From contig JAWDGP010000459.1 in assembly GCA_033675545.1 (NCBI GenBank), positions 772,501-836,500 on the forward strand: a stretch of DNA of 64,000 bases, written 5' to 3'. This DNA comes from Elysia crispata (taxonomy: Eukaryota > Mollusca > Gastropoda > Plakobranchidae). Both the position numbers and the translations under genes were made by a program. Below are positions 38,438-62,293 of this stretch, piece by piece (position 1 is the stretch's first letter; every line of letters starts with the position of its first letter). The notes below the pieces were generated by a model. The model was not told the DNA's origin and made no database searches. It saw only the letters and a program-made list of their open reading frames with translations.

Positions 38438-39327
38438 ATGTTGAAAAATCTGATCATTCTTTTGGCTTTGGCCGTCTTCGTGGTATCTGTTGCAACTGCG
38501 GATGCAGACAAGGTAGGTCGGAAAAAAACCTCAAATCCTCCAGAATGAATGGAATTGCATATCACATGATCAACTACCGCATCGATATCATTATCATCAC
38601 CATCATCATCATGTATTTTCCTACAAACCATCACCATCATCACCGTCGCCACCAGCATGTTCAGCGCACACAAATAAGAAGTCTTTATTTGGGTGTAAAA
38701 TAGCTCTTGTATATCTTTTGATTGCAGGGACAAACATCTGCCATTTGAAATCTGCCTTATTTGTGAAATGAAACTCTTGTAACAGATTATCAGACGGTAG
38801 CGAATATTAATTTTAGTTGCGTCTATGGAAGTTCATTGAGTATTTTATATTGCTTTAATTTTATAAGAGTGTGGATCGTTGAATGGTAACAAATATGTTT
38901 GAAATATTGAAGAATGGCTCATCATCATCATCTTTATCATTATCAATATCATCACATTCATAAGGAGAACTTTTGTCATTTTCATCATCTGATACTCCTT
39001 ATTGTTATAATTATTTTCCTCATCATCATCATCTTTATCATTATCAATATCATCACATTCATGAGGAGCATTTTTGTCATTTTCATCATCTGATACTTTT
39101 TACTGTTATAATTATTTTCCACATCATTATCATGGCCACCGTCATCATCACAGATCATAATCATTGTGAATTACTTACACTGTATAAGACGCAGGGCTTT
39201 ATGTTTAACACAATTCCAGGACAAAGACGATGATGGCCCTAGCAGGCTCGAGGCGTTTGCGGCGAAAGCACTGTATAACACAGTCCTCGTCCCAATGATG
39301 TACTTGGGAGCAGCGTTTGGTGGATAG
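38438..39327 (+). CDS. Small secreted peptide precursor, two exons, 60 residues
   Basis: Exon 1 (38438-38512) encodes a textbook signal peptide, MLKNLIILLALAVFVVSVAT, followed by ADADK, then a GTAGGT donor at a codon boundary. Exon 2 (39220-39327) follows acceptor AATTCCAG and reads DKDDDGPSRLEAFAAKAL then VPMMYLGAAFGG and a stop. Cleavage after about residue 20-22 would leave a peptide with an acidic lysine-containing head and a hydrophobic tail. There are no cysteines. A short acidic pro-region plus a hydrophobic terminal peptide fits an antimicrobial or signalling peptide, but I recognise no homologue. A TATA-like element upstream and an AATAAA downstream support a compact gene. Confidence 0.6.
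38920..39120. repeat. Imperfect tandem duplication, about 101 bp x 2, in the peptide gene intron
   Basis: A unit beginning CATCATCATCATCTTTATCA and containing TCATTTTCATCATCTGATAC occurs at 38920 and 39021 with a few differences. Confidence 0.85.
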
Positions 39328-39426
39328 AATAGGCTGGTATGATGTACTTGGGAGCAGCGTTTGGTGGATAGAATAGGCTGGTATGATGTACTTGGGAGCA
39401 GCGTTTGGTGGATAGAATAGGCTGGT
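39295..39426. repeat. 44-bp tandem repeat x 3 overlapping the peptide gene's stop codon
   Basis: A unit beginning ATGATGTACTTGGGAGCAGC starts at 39295, 39339 and 39383. The first copy encodes MMYLGAAFGG and the stop at 39325-39327; the other two lie in the 3' UTR. The copies look identical, so the amplification is recent. Confidence 0.92.
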
Positions 39427-39601
39427 CCGTGATGCGAGCCAATTAGACGGTGTGACTTTGAGAGAGAACTATTCCAAGCTTCCATGCGTGTTCTCTGACT
39501 ACTATCTGGCGTGCAATAGAATTGTTTATCGAGACAGACAAGGATGTTTTATCTGTTCTTTTTTTTTCCACTCGCCAAAAAATCCAGAACTATGCAAAAA
39601 A

Positions 39602-39607
39602 AATAAA
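39602..39607 (+). terminator. Candidate polyadenylation signal (peptide gene)
   Basis: AATAAA about 275 bp after the stop codon of the small secreted peptide gene, the first on that strand. Confidence 0.35.
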
Positions 39608-40224
39608 GGCCAAGTTAAATTGACGTAAAAGTGCGTCGTCTGTCATCAGAATTTGTTTGTTCGTTTGTTTGCTTTTAAATGTGATTCCGCCAACAAATTG
39701 AGATGAGAGGCTAAATGCTCTTGTGAACTGACTAGTGTGCAAAACTTTTCTCTTTCTGAAATAAGGATCGATAGGAAGGCATGAAACAAAAACTACCATA
39801 GAGCAAATTAACTAGGCTCAAACATGGCCGTCGAACAAAATTATCCAGATTTGGTAATATTCATACGCCATTCCTCTTATAGCCTTGAAATCTGGCATCT
39901 TCGGCTGAGTGTGGAATACCTATTACATGAATTAAAAGTTTTTCAATCCATAAAAAAGGATTGTAATGTATTTTAGTTCGAAATTACTCTGTAGTCTTAC
40001 CTCAAGGCTGATCAAGCTTTTTCGAAAATTAGTCATCCTATATTTAATTTAGGAAACAATTTTTTTCTGGCGATGAAACTTAGATTTTTATATTTTTTTT
40101 TATATCTATCTGAAATGGTAGAAGTCTCTCTTTTACCGTTGAACATATACCATAAAATGAATATATTGGTCGGTTTTAAGGAAAATATAAGCTATAAAAG
40201 ATATATATATACATAAACATTTAT

Positions 40225-42210
40225 TAACGAACGCAAGGTCATACGCGGGGACCTTAACAAACAGCGACCACCGCCTAGTTAAAACACCCTTTAAATTTGA
40301 AAAAGGCAAGCTCTGGCACACAAAAAAGAACACACCAAAGACCCCAAAAATAAACTTAGCCAACCTAACTAGCAGTAAAGTGTGCCTAGACCAATATAAA
40401 ACAGGTCTCAATGAGCGGCTGACAACAATTGAGCAAGACAACAACAACAGCACAGTGAGCGATTCATGGACAAACGTACAACAGGCGATTAAAGAGTCAG
40501 CCAAAACAAGTGCTGGAGTAAATACGTGTAACAAACAAAAACGCATCGCGAATGATACTATTTCTGAGCTATCGAACAGACAAAAAGACCTTAGACTACA
40601 AATTCAAAACACCGATAACGAAGAAAGAAAGATAAAATTAAGAAATGAAAGAAATAGGGTACTACACACGATTCGGAAAACGATCCTTGAACAAAGAAAT
40701 GAAGAACTGGAGAAAAAAGTACAGAAGATAAATGAGGCAAACTCAGATAATGCTATGTTCAAAGCAGTCAAGCTGCTTAATCAAAAACATTATGAAAATC
40801 CGTCAATGGAAGACTCGTCAGGAAAGCTTTTCATCAATCCTAACCAAACTTTAGAAATAGTAGCGAACTTTTTTAAAGAAAAATTTCAAAACAAAGACCT
40901 AGCAAGTATAGCATCGTTTCAAGGCATTCCTAGGAAACTGAATAAACCATTCACATCGGAGGAAGTGAGAAAAAGCTTAGAAAGTTTAAAAAACAACAGA
41001 GCTCCAGGAGGAGACGAAATAAGTGGAGAGCTCCTCAAATATGGAACACCACTACTACATAAAAGAATCGTAAACATATTGAACAGGGTATTTGAGGAAC
41101 ACGAAACAATCAACATCAACTCAGGAGAATTAATTGCAGTACCCAAACCAGGCAAGCCGAAAGGTCCCCCTAAAAACTTAAGGCATATTACTCTACTCAA
41201 CACCATCAGAAAGGCTCTTTCAATCATAACTCTTCACAGAATAAGACCGCACATTGAGGAATATCTATCTCACAGCCAAAGTGGCTTTCGGCCTGAAAGA
41301 AGCACGTCCGACGTCGCATGGACGCATAAATGGCTGGCAGCCAAGGCTAAGAAAGAAGATGTCGAGATCAAAATCACAGGGATAGACATTCAGCAGCCTT
41401 CGACACAATAGATAGACAAATCTTGCTTGATATAATAGAACGCATAGTTGAAGAAGACGAGCTGAGAATAATACGTTTTCTCTTAAGCGATACAGTCATT
41501 AACACTAGGATCAATGGTGCAACAAAGGAAAGACCTTTTGTGAGCAACATAGGCACCCCGCAAGGAGACAGTCTTAGCCCCGTATTGTTTTCAGTATATT
41601 TAGAAAATGCCCTGAAAGAAGTAAGAACCATCTTGCCACGACCGACCAATGAACTGGAAAAAACTCTACCTACAAAGATTGCATACGCTGACGACGTAGA
41701 TTTTGTTGGTCTGAATTTCGTCGATACGGCAGAAGTACAAAACACCTTACATAAATACAATCTACTGGTCAATGTAGATAAGACAGAGTTTACAACGTTG
41801 TCAAGAGCTGGAACAGAGTATAAAAATACAAAAAAAGTTGGAACTCTCATAGGCGACGAAGAAGACGTCGAGAGGAGGAAACGACTATCCAATGCAGCAC
41901 TGACAAAGCTTCTAGATGTCTGGATCAAAGGAGATAAGATTAAAAGAAGGACCAAGCTGAAATTATACAGGTCGCTCGTAAAATCAATACTTGTCTACAA
42001 CTGCGGCACCTGGGCACTGACAAAATCTGAAGAAGAAAAATTAAATGCATTTCATCGTAAACAGCTGAGGAAAGTTCTCAACATCAAATACCCCGTTGAA
42101 ATCACAAATTCATCTCTTTACAACAAGTGCGAGGAACACCCTCTTTCTATTTATATACTTGAGAACAGGTGGCGCCTTTTCGGGCACATACTTAGAAGAA
42201 ATATTGAAAT
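40225..42210 (+). mobile_element. LINE A (APE-type non-LTR element), 5'-truncated, left piece
   Basis: It begins inside the apurinic-type endonuclease (LTNSDHRLVKT) and continues through linker and RT: NNRAPGGDEISGELLKYGTP, LIAVPKPGKPKGPPKNLR, SQSGFRPERSTSDVAWTHKW, IGTPQGDSLSP and IAYADDVDF, then ENRWRLFGHILRR. The frame is broken once near 41395, where one base is missing relative to the paired copy (family text DMSAAFDTID), splitting it into 40380-41411 and 41423 onward. The left edge abuts an (AT)n run. It is interrupted at 42210 by LINE B. It looks RTE-like from its short 3' end, but the clade is not certain. Confidence 0.88.
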
Positions 42211-43726
42211 GACTTACTTGACTTATCGCCGTTCCGCATCGTAGTCGTCAGACTGCAACGCCTCGGCTGCCTTTTGTATTCTTGTGCATAGTATCCTCCA
42301 CTGATCCCTCTGTTCTGCGATCTTTTTCAGGTTTTCAATGTCTTTGAAGGTTTTAAGACAATAAGTATTACTTTCTAATCGGGACAAGTCGTTGTTCAAG
42401 ACCACTGGCAAGGTAGTGATTGGTCTTCCCCTGTATTTGTCCCCTTGTGGGACAAAGAATCCTTCCATGGCTTTATTGGCTAGGATTTCTCTGTCGCGTC
42501 GCAGTATATGTCCGAACAAACGCCATCTGTTTTCCAAAACATACAGTGAAAGCGGGCGTTCATTGCATTGCTTGTAGAGAGCCTTGTTTGTTATCTTTAC
42601 TGGGTATCTTATCCCAACAACCCGCTTCAGCTGTTTTCTGTGAAACGCATCCAATTTCTTTTCTTCAGCTTGTGTTAGTGCCCACGTAGAACAATTGTAA
42701 GTTAATACAGATTTGACAAGTGCTCTATACAGCTTCAGTTTTGTTTTCTTCTTAAGTTTGTCGCCTCTCACCCACACGTTCTGTAATTTGGCTAGGGCTG
42801 CGGTGGACAGTTGCTTTCTTCTCTGTACATCCTCTGTGTCTCCAATTAGGGTTCCGACTTTTTTAGTGTTTTTCCAGCTTTTTTCATTTCTGTCCAGTAT
42901 TGTATATTCTGTTTTATCGACATTAACTTCAAGGTTGTATCTTTTTAAAACCCTCTGTATCTGTGCTACGTCTATTCTCTCTCGTGCTATGAAGTCCACA
43001 TCATCTGCATATGCTATTTCATTGGGAAGAGTCTTTTCGGATTCAGGAAGTAGCAGTCTGACTTCTTTGAGAGCATTCTCAAGATATACCACAAACAGGA
43101 TCGGGCTAAGGCTATCTCCTTGAGGTGTGCCTATATTACTTGTAAATTTCTTTTCCTCTTTTGTTGCTCCTATTCTTATATTTAGGCAGGTGTTGCTTAG
43201 AAGGAACCGCACTAATCTCAGCTCGTCTTCTTCGATGATGGTTTCGAGTATGTTAAGGAGGGTTGCTCTGTCTATTGTGTTGAAGGCTGCTGACATATAT
43301 ATCCCAGTAATTGTTATGTTTATCTTTTCTTGTAGTGTCTTTGCGGCCAGCCATTTGTGTGTCCATGCTACGTCTGCTGTAGTTCTATTTGGACGAAAAC
43401 CGCTTTGACTATGAGAGATGTATTTTTCTACATGTGGTCTTATTCTCTCAAGTACGATAGTTGAAAGAGTTTTTCGGATGGTGTTTAGCAGTGTTATTGG
43501 TCGCAGATTCTTAGGCGGACCTTTTGGTTTTCCTGGCTTTGGTAACGGTATGATTTCGCCCGCGTTGATGTCAAGGATTTCATGTTTTTCGAAGGACTCG
43601 TTAATAATGTTTGCAATATAGCTGTCGATCGTCTCTGGTCCATATTTTAAAAGCTCCCCTTGAATGCCATCTTTTCCGGGTGCCCGGTTGTTATTAAGTT
43701 AATTTATACTTTTTCTTACTTCTTCT
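42211..43726 (-). mobile_element. LINE B, same family, 5'-truncated, inserted into LINE A in opposite orientation
   Basis: It reads leftwards from about 43726 to the shared 3' end at 42211. The RT region is largely intact: SQSGFRP, WTHKWLAAK, AAFNTIDR, NIGTPQGDSLSP, IAYADDVDF, ENRWRLFGHILRR and GRPITTLPVV, with its stop at 42223-42225. An in-frame stop lies near its truncated 5' end. A 7-bp target duplication, TTGAAAT, flanks it at 42204-42210 and 43727-43733. Excising it restores LINE A's frame as RNIEIPANKSM. Confidence 0.9.
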
Positions 43727-43733
43727 TTGAAAT

Positions 43734-43977
43734 ACCTGCTAATAAATCAATGAACAGCTATTTCGCCACACACGGAAAAAAGTTTCCGGGACGCCCTTTG
43801 ACAACACTTCCAGTCGTCTTCAACAAAGACCTATCAAGACTACAAGAAAACACATTACAACTCACAACTAGGAAAGACCTCGAACACCTAAGATGCATCG
43901 CCCAGAACAGACAGCAATGGAGAGAACTGTCGATGAGAATCCGAAAAGCTGCCGAAGCGCCCTAAGTCAAGTAAGTC
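43734..43977 (+). mobile_element. LINE A, right piece (C-terminus and 3' end)
   Basis: It continues LINE A after the nested insertion (IPANKSMNSYF, GRPLTTLPVVFNKDLSRL) to a stop at 43963-43965. The 3' end, TAAGTCAAGTAAGTC, is identical to that of LINE B and runs into ATATATATAT, matching the (AT)n at the element's left edge. Confidence 0.88.
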
Positions 43978-44241
43978 ATATATATATGGAAGTAAGTGAC
44001 GTTAGTGATGTTAAGAATTTTCCTAAGAATATTCTATCTTTAGTAACAACCCACCAAACTTCCAATCATGTGAAGAATCTTGTGATGGAGCGCCAAATAG
44101 AGTTATTTCTGCACTTTTTCAAGATTGTCTACTGGATGTTTGGTGACGAATTGCGTTTCATTTGATTCATGTATTACGGCAAAAACACATCCCAGAGAGT
44201 ACGAAGTATCCAGAAAAATAAAAAAAATATACACATTTATA

Positions 44242-44580
<339 letters not shown>

Positions 44581-44599
44581 GGGGGGGGGGGACAAAGGA

Positions 44600-46431
44600 A
44601 TAAAGGTATGAGAAGAAAAATGCGAATTAGACCCAAAGAGTAGAAACACAAAGATTTCAAATCAAACGCTGAGATCCGTATACGGCCAGGCAAGACGTTT
44701 TCACCCCCTCATGCTTTGCCTCTGCTCCACCGTTCATTGACCAAACGGCCCAGAGTTTGAATCTGACTCAACGCGGTTATATAGAAAACCTTTGGAACAA
44801 GCTTCTTGGCGACGTGCAAAACACGATAGCATTACCTCTTGCAACAATGATTTTTTTTTTTTTACAAAAGACCTTGCAACCTCGCAATGTTTTCCGGAAC
44901 ATTTCAGTTGTCTCATTGACAATTGACAATGTTTTTCCCCCTTTAATTGCATGATCCACAATTCAATTTCTAGATTTTTCAATATGTTGAATACATAGCC
45001 ACAAGGACACAGCAGCATCTATATTCTGGCTCAACTTTTTTTTTCTCTCCTTAAGAGATTATTTGCTGGTACTTTCAATGTTCCTATTACTTTTATATTT
45101 TTTAATTATTTCATGACTCACTCCATCAGTATATGTCTGCGTGATTTTTTTTTTATTTGGAGGAGGCGACAGTGTTTAAATAATGATGTTGAAGTCAGCA
45201 TTCTGTGGTGGTATTTTTAGATGTTTTAACCAACTCTTAAAGTAGAAAAGCAATTTCATTATTTTTTTTTTTTTTTTTTTTTTACGTTTTAACTAATTTT
45301 GTTTGTTCTCTATCTTTTATTGGTAATTCAAGTTGCTCATGTCACTTTCTTGTAACAGTTTAAGCGTATTTTGTTATTGTTTTTTCTTCTTTTATCTTCT
45401 TCTGACTTGCGACATTAATATGCATTAGATTGCTAACTGCAATGAGTTTGCAAATTATAATCTTGGTCTTTGTTTTTAATTTTAAAAAATCCGCTGTGCT
45501 ATATTGAAATGGTCAGTACTTATTTGATGTGATTGTGCTATAAAGTTTGATAATTTTGTTTTTTATAAATATGAAGTTCCCAGCTTCATGGAGGGCGGAG
45601 TTTTTAAGAAAACTACGAACTATGGTTTGTTTAGTGTTCAAATCACTTGATAAGCCTTGCTTTGTTTTCAATGCAGTCGTAAATATTGATTTATTAGTTT
45701 CTGCTATAAAAGCAGATATTTTTTTTTTCATTTTTCTTTTGAAAGTGATACGAGTAGAGAAGTTATATAATATTGATTTGACATTAATTTCATTGGTTTG
45801 GTTATTGGCTGAGTCAGAAACGTGCCACTCGGCCCGTCTGGTTGATATACATGTATCTAAAAATCAAAGGCGACCAATAACAGTACTAGTAAAATAAGAT
45901 ATAAGCCTTACAACGAATGATTTTCATTGGGTTATTTACAGCTTCTTTTACATGCTGAGTTGGGCCTCTCTGAAAAAGAATGCTGTGTTTTTGTTTAATT
46001 ACGTGATAAACCCATTCGAGGCATGGGTAAAATGACCACTGTGAGCTGGCTTTCATTTTAGATTTACAGCCAATGATGCTTTATTTTACTTCATATTCCA
46101 ATAGCACCGCTTTGTATGTGTGAGGTACGAAGTGTTCTCAACCATCAGTTAAGTCAGGGACAAAATAATGATGTAGATCCGCCCTGGTTAAGTACAGCTT
46201 TAGCTTGTAACCCATGAAACACTTTTTGTCTCAAATTTATTGAAAATAAGTCCCAATGGTGAAGATGGTGTGCAATGATGCAAGTGTTTTTTTTGGCTGG
46301 TGTGTATTCTCATCAAATTCTCCCCCGCGCGAAACCCCCTTTCCTTTCGATCAAAAAAATCCTTGAGGGACGGGTGTGACGAAAAAAAAAAGGGCTGGGA
46401 GCCAGAAAGAGAGAAAGAGAGACAGAGAGAC

Positions 46432-46472
<41 letters not shown>

Positions 46473-47130
46473 TGGAAAGCATTATTCCTTTGGGTTTTTT
46501 AAAACCGTTACGTTTGTATTAGTTATAAGATGCTTCTGGAATCTGTCTTAGTAGGGCGATACTGATTGGTTTTAGGATTTTGTTGTTTTCTTTTTTTTGC
46601 ATCTTAATTGGTGCTAGATACCGCATGATTATTAATTTTGTTTAACCATCTATCAAAGCCTATTAGTATTACTGATAGATACTATCAACGGTTTTATCTT
46701 CTGATTAGATTTATCTACAAGGAAGACGATAGAAGAGAGAGAGGGAGACAGAGAGACAGACAGACAGACATACTGACTGACAGACAGACAGATAAAAAGG
46801 CAGAGACAAAAACACAGACATAAAAAACAGAGAGGGAGATAAGGCAGATATTGTGTCCCTCTTGGTTTACTGGGTGTAAGTAAACTTAATTCGTTTGAAT
46901 CGATACAATGTGTCTTGATGATATTGCTGTCTCGTCTATTTTATGTGCGCATTGATCTTAATTATTAATTTGCATCATTCTCTTCTTTAAAATTTAATAT
47001 CCTAATTGAAACCAATAAAACTTCATCTGAGCATTTTAGGATAAACAGCAACGATTCAACTAATACACGTTTATTGATGCCCAAAGACTTTAAAGAGCAA
47101 AAACAACGTTTCAACAGCACTCATAGGCGT
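44600..47130. other. Intergenic; GA and GACA repeats
   Basis: No gene recognised. GA-rich repeats lie at about 46405-46472 and GACA-type repeats at about 46730-46830. Confidence 0.5.
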
Positions 47131-47134
47131 TTGT

Positions 47135-47345
47135 TTTTTTACCCGGCTAGACCCGTTAGCTCAGCAAGCTCGATGCTGACGGATTATGATTTTAGCACCC
47201 GGTCACCTCTTGCTGGACCGTGAGGCACGCGCCTGAACCTGAAGGTTGATGGATTGGGCGTCCTTGAAGTCGCCTAGCAGCAAGCGGGTTGTTTGGTATT
47301 GCACGATTGATAACGCCGCTTGGTGGGTTTTAACGCGGATTTAAG
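47135..47345. repeat. Possible SINE fragment
   Basis: A GC-richer block in AT-rich surroundings with an A-box-like TTAGCTCAGCAAGCTCGA. No clear B box, so this is weak. Confidence 0.2.
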
Positions 47346-47866
47346 GTACATAAATGAATAGTTTTTAGATGCGACTGACATCAAGACTGGAGCGACTTCA
47401 GAAAAAAATATTATAAATTCTCAGGCAGTTTCGTCAACTTTTAGCTTTCGCATGAGATTCTCAAACGAACCTACCACCATAAAACATGTAATTTAGGACA
47501 AGAAGAAAATTCAAGGTCGCTTGTATTCTTTCCCCTTCCTACAATGCTATAAGGCTCCTGAGAGAACCTTCCCTTTTTGACAAATTTATTGAAAAGATTC
47601 GGTCAAGTTATTCATAATTCAAAAAAAAAAAAAAAAAAAATTTGAAAAACAAAATCTTGGAAATAGAGAAAAAGAGGAGAGGCGTTATTGTTTGGCCAAA
47701 CTTTCAAAAATATTTTAACGCATTTTTTCTCTTAATGTAAAGAGCCGAAACTAATGCTGATCTATCCTTCTCAATATCAAGGTTTTGTTAAGATTAAAAT
47801 GCTAAAAACTGTTTAAAACCATTTTTGCTAAATTGCTAAGACTCGCAAATTCTATCCTGGAAACAG

Positions 47867-48091
47867 GACTTTGTATTCTCTGGTAGCCCGAAAAATTACA
47901 CCAGCATTCAAACTGGAGTTCTCGTCTCCTCTACTCATTGTGATAATTCTGACACAGCAAAAGTGTGTAAAGCTGGAAAAATTCGTCACAGTGAAGGTAC
48001 AAAGTGCGACGGTGTGTCATTCACAATAAAATATTTAACTCTAGAACCAAAATTGTATAAATGTCGTTACGATATACGTACTGTGGCGTAA
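47867..48091 (+). CDS. Possible terminal exon of an unknown gene
   Basis: After a potential acceptor (GAAACAG) an open run of 74 codons begins DFVFSGSPKNYTSIQTGVLV, includes four spaced cysteines (THCDNSD, KVCKAGK, TKCDGVSF, LYKCRYDI) and ends RTVA and a stop. AATAAA at 48180-48185 follows by about 90 bp, fitting a last exon of a secreted protein. No upstream exon was identified and the family is not recognised; a decayed exon is equally possible. Confidence 0.33.
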   Translation, partial: DFVFSGSPKNYTSIQTGVLVSSTHCDNSDTAKVCKAGKIRHSEGTKCDGVSFTIKYLTLEPKLYKCRYDIRTVA

Positions 48092-48179
48092 AATTCCAGC
48101 GTTAGCCTCGAAGTCTCTGTTTCAGACACCATGAACTATCTGGTTCTCAAGCGGCCTTAAAGGTTTGGCAGAAAAACAA

Positions 48180-48185
48180 AATAAA
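48180..48185 (+). terminator. Candidate polyadenylation signal
   Basis: AATAAA about 90 bp after the stop of the possible terminal exon at 47867-48091. Confidence 0.3.
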
Positions 48186-48535
48186 AGTTTTATGCAATAT
48201 TTTAAGAAGCATGACTACATGTGCATGGCTTGATTTGATTCGCTTTATTTTACGTAAATTACCTTCGCATTGAAAGCTGAACGTATGTTTGTGCTTTTCG
48301 TCTTTTATTTTACCAAGCTCGTTGATTCAGATAAGAACAATAAAAATCTAATTCTTAAGGTGTATGAAAAAAATTGAATCCAATTTTTATCATAGGGTTT
48401 TTTCTAGTAATTTAAACAGTTTTATTCACCTGGTGAAGCTTTCTTTGTGTAACAGAAGAAAGTGAGGACCTGCAAATCATTTAATCTCTGAGATTTTATC
48501 AATAATATTAATAAAGTGAAGATTCCACAGGCGCT

Positions 48536-60715
<12,180 letters not shown>

Positions 60716-60810
60716 TGTGAATCTAGGTCTAAACCACATAGTATAGAATAGCTTTCTCACATTATCACTATCAGTATCTGGCTATGGTGGTGGGAGAATA
60801 TAAGTCATTT

Positions 60811-60814
<4 letters not shown>

Positions 60815-60849
<35 letters not shown>

Positions 60850-60945
60850 GAGTATATATTATATTAGTCTTCTTTCTGTTTCTCTCTCGCTCTTTCTCTC
60901 TATTTATATATATATATAGAGAGAGAGGGGGGGGGGGGAAATAGA
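60815..60945. repeat. (AT)n, CT and poly(G) low-complexity cluster
   Basis: An AT run (about 60817-60847), a CT-rich piece, and GA followed by poly(G) near 60925-60940, all in the 3' flank of the SLC17-type gene. Confidence 0.9.
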
Positions 60946-60979
60946 AGGAGGGAGGGCATAGTCAAAATTGAAACAGATG

Positions 60980-60985
60980 AATAAA
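60980..60985 (+). terminator. Candidate polyadenylation signal (SLC17-type gene)
   Basis: AATAAA about 265 bp after the stop. A second at 61461-61466 is also possible. Confidence 0.35.
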
Positions 60986-61466
60986 AATAATATTGCTTTT
61001 AGAGTTCATCACTTTGTTTTTTTTATTGTTTTTTTTTTTTTCTGTTTCATCTACTGTGTTTCTATCCGCACCTTTCTGTCTTCTTTTATTTTAAATAGTT
61101 CACCTATAAGCACTGCTACTATTTAGACACAAAATTCAAATTTGAATAGAGAAATATTAAGAGGTTGATATCAGAGTCGCAGTCTTTAGCTGTACATTTC
61201 TTTTGTGTTCTGGCCCGCTGCGTAGAATACACTACTCCTCAATCTTGAGAAACATTAAAGGGATGGAAAAAAAAGAGTTAATTTATCTCTCTTTCTTCGT
61301 GTGTCTATTTGCTTTGTATGGAAATATGAATACCTTTTATGTAAATATATGTGTATTTTTTATTTACCTATTTATATATATACACCTGGATTAAAACATA
61401 CGTATTTTTGACTTTTTATGTTAATGGGCATATCATTTTTGAATTACCCAAAGAGGGATGAATAAA

Positions 61467-62224
61467 GTACATCTTTTCTTATCTTATCTTTCCTTCTTTT
61501 TATTTCTGTCAAACTGTCTGTCACGGTTACCCAAACTTTAAGTTTAGTATACATGGTGAGTTGTTTAACGACTCTCATGGGGCAAAGCTCCGATCCTATC
61601 GGGTGCTCCTTCTGGTCCAACAATAAAAATAACAGTCATCTATGGTCGAAACGATATCTGGATCAACTTTTGCGATATATTACTAAAATTTAACCGCAAT
61701 GATTTTTCTATCTTTTGCAAATTTCACTTAAAATTTCAAAATGAAACGTTACGATAAATACATTGTAAATAAATTAAGCTGTTTTCTGATTCATCGTGAT
61801 TATTTTATAAATAAGCCACTAATGAGCTTTTATGATGGATAATATTTACCAAAACCTTTTTCAAAGAATCGATATGTTTGTGATATTTCTTGTATAAATA
61901 GAGAAAAAGTATTATTTGAATAAACAGCTCTCACAGAAACTATTCATTTAAGAACTGGCGTTGCTGTCACGGTATAGCCTAGTTTTTCTGAGCTTTTAGT
62001 TTTAGGTGTAGATATACCCAGAGGTAACTTTTCTAAGGCATGTAATAAAACAATGATTCAACTGCTGTTGGATTGTTCCATTTCTCTGGTACATCTATGT
62101 AGGAAACGATAGAACTCTTATATTTAAGGATACATTTTTCTATCATTAAAACGATTAAGTTGTTTCTCCCTTTTTCTCCCGTTCTCTCTCTCTCCCTCTC
62201 TCTCACTCTCTCTTCCCCCACCCA

Positions 62225-62293
<69 letters not shown>

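Noticed and set aside
40133-40546. Minus-strand frames within the LINE region (also 40919-41227, 41374-41955 and plus-strand 42392-43621)
   Set aside because: Antisense shadows of the LINE reverse-transcriptase coding.
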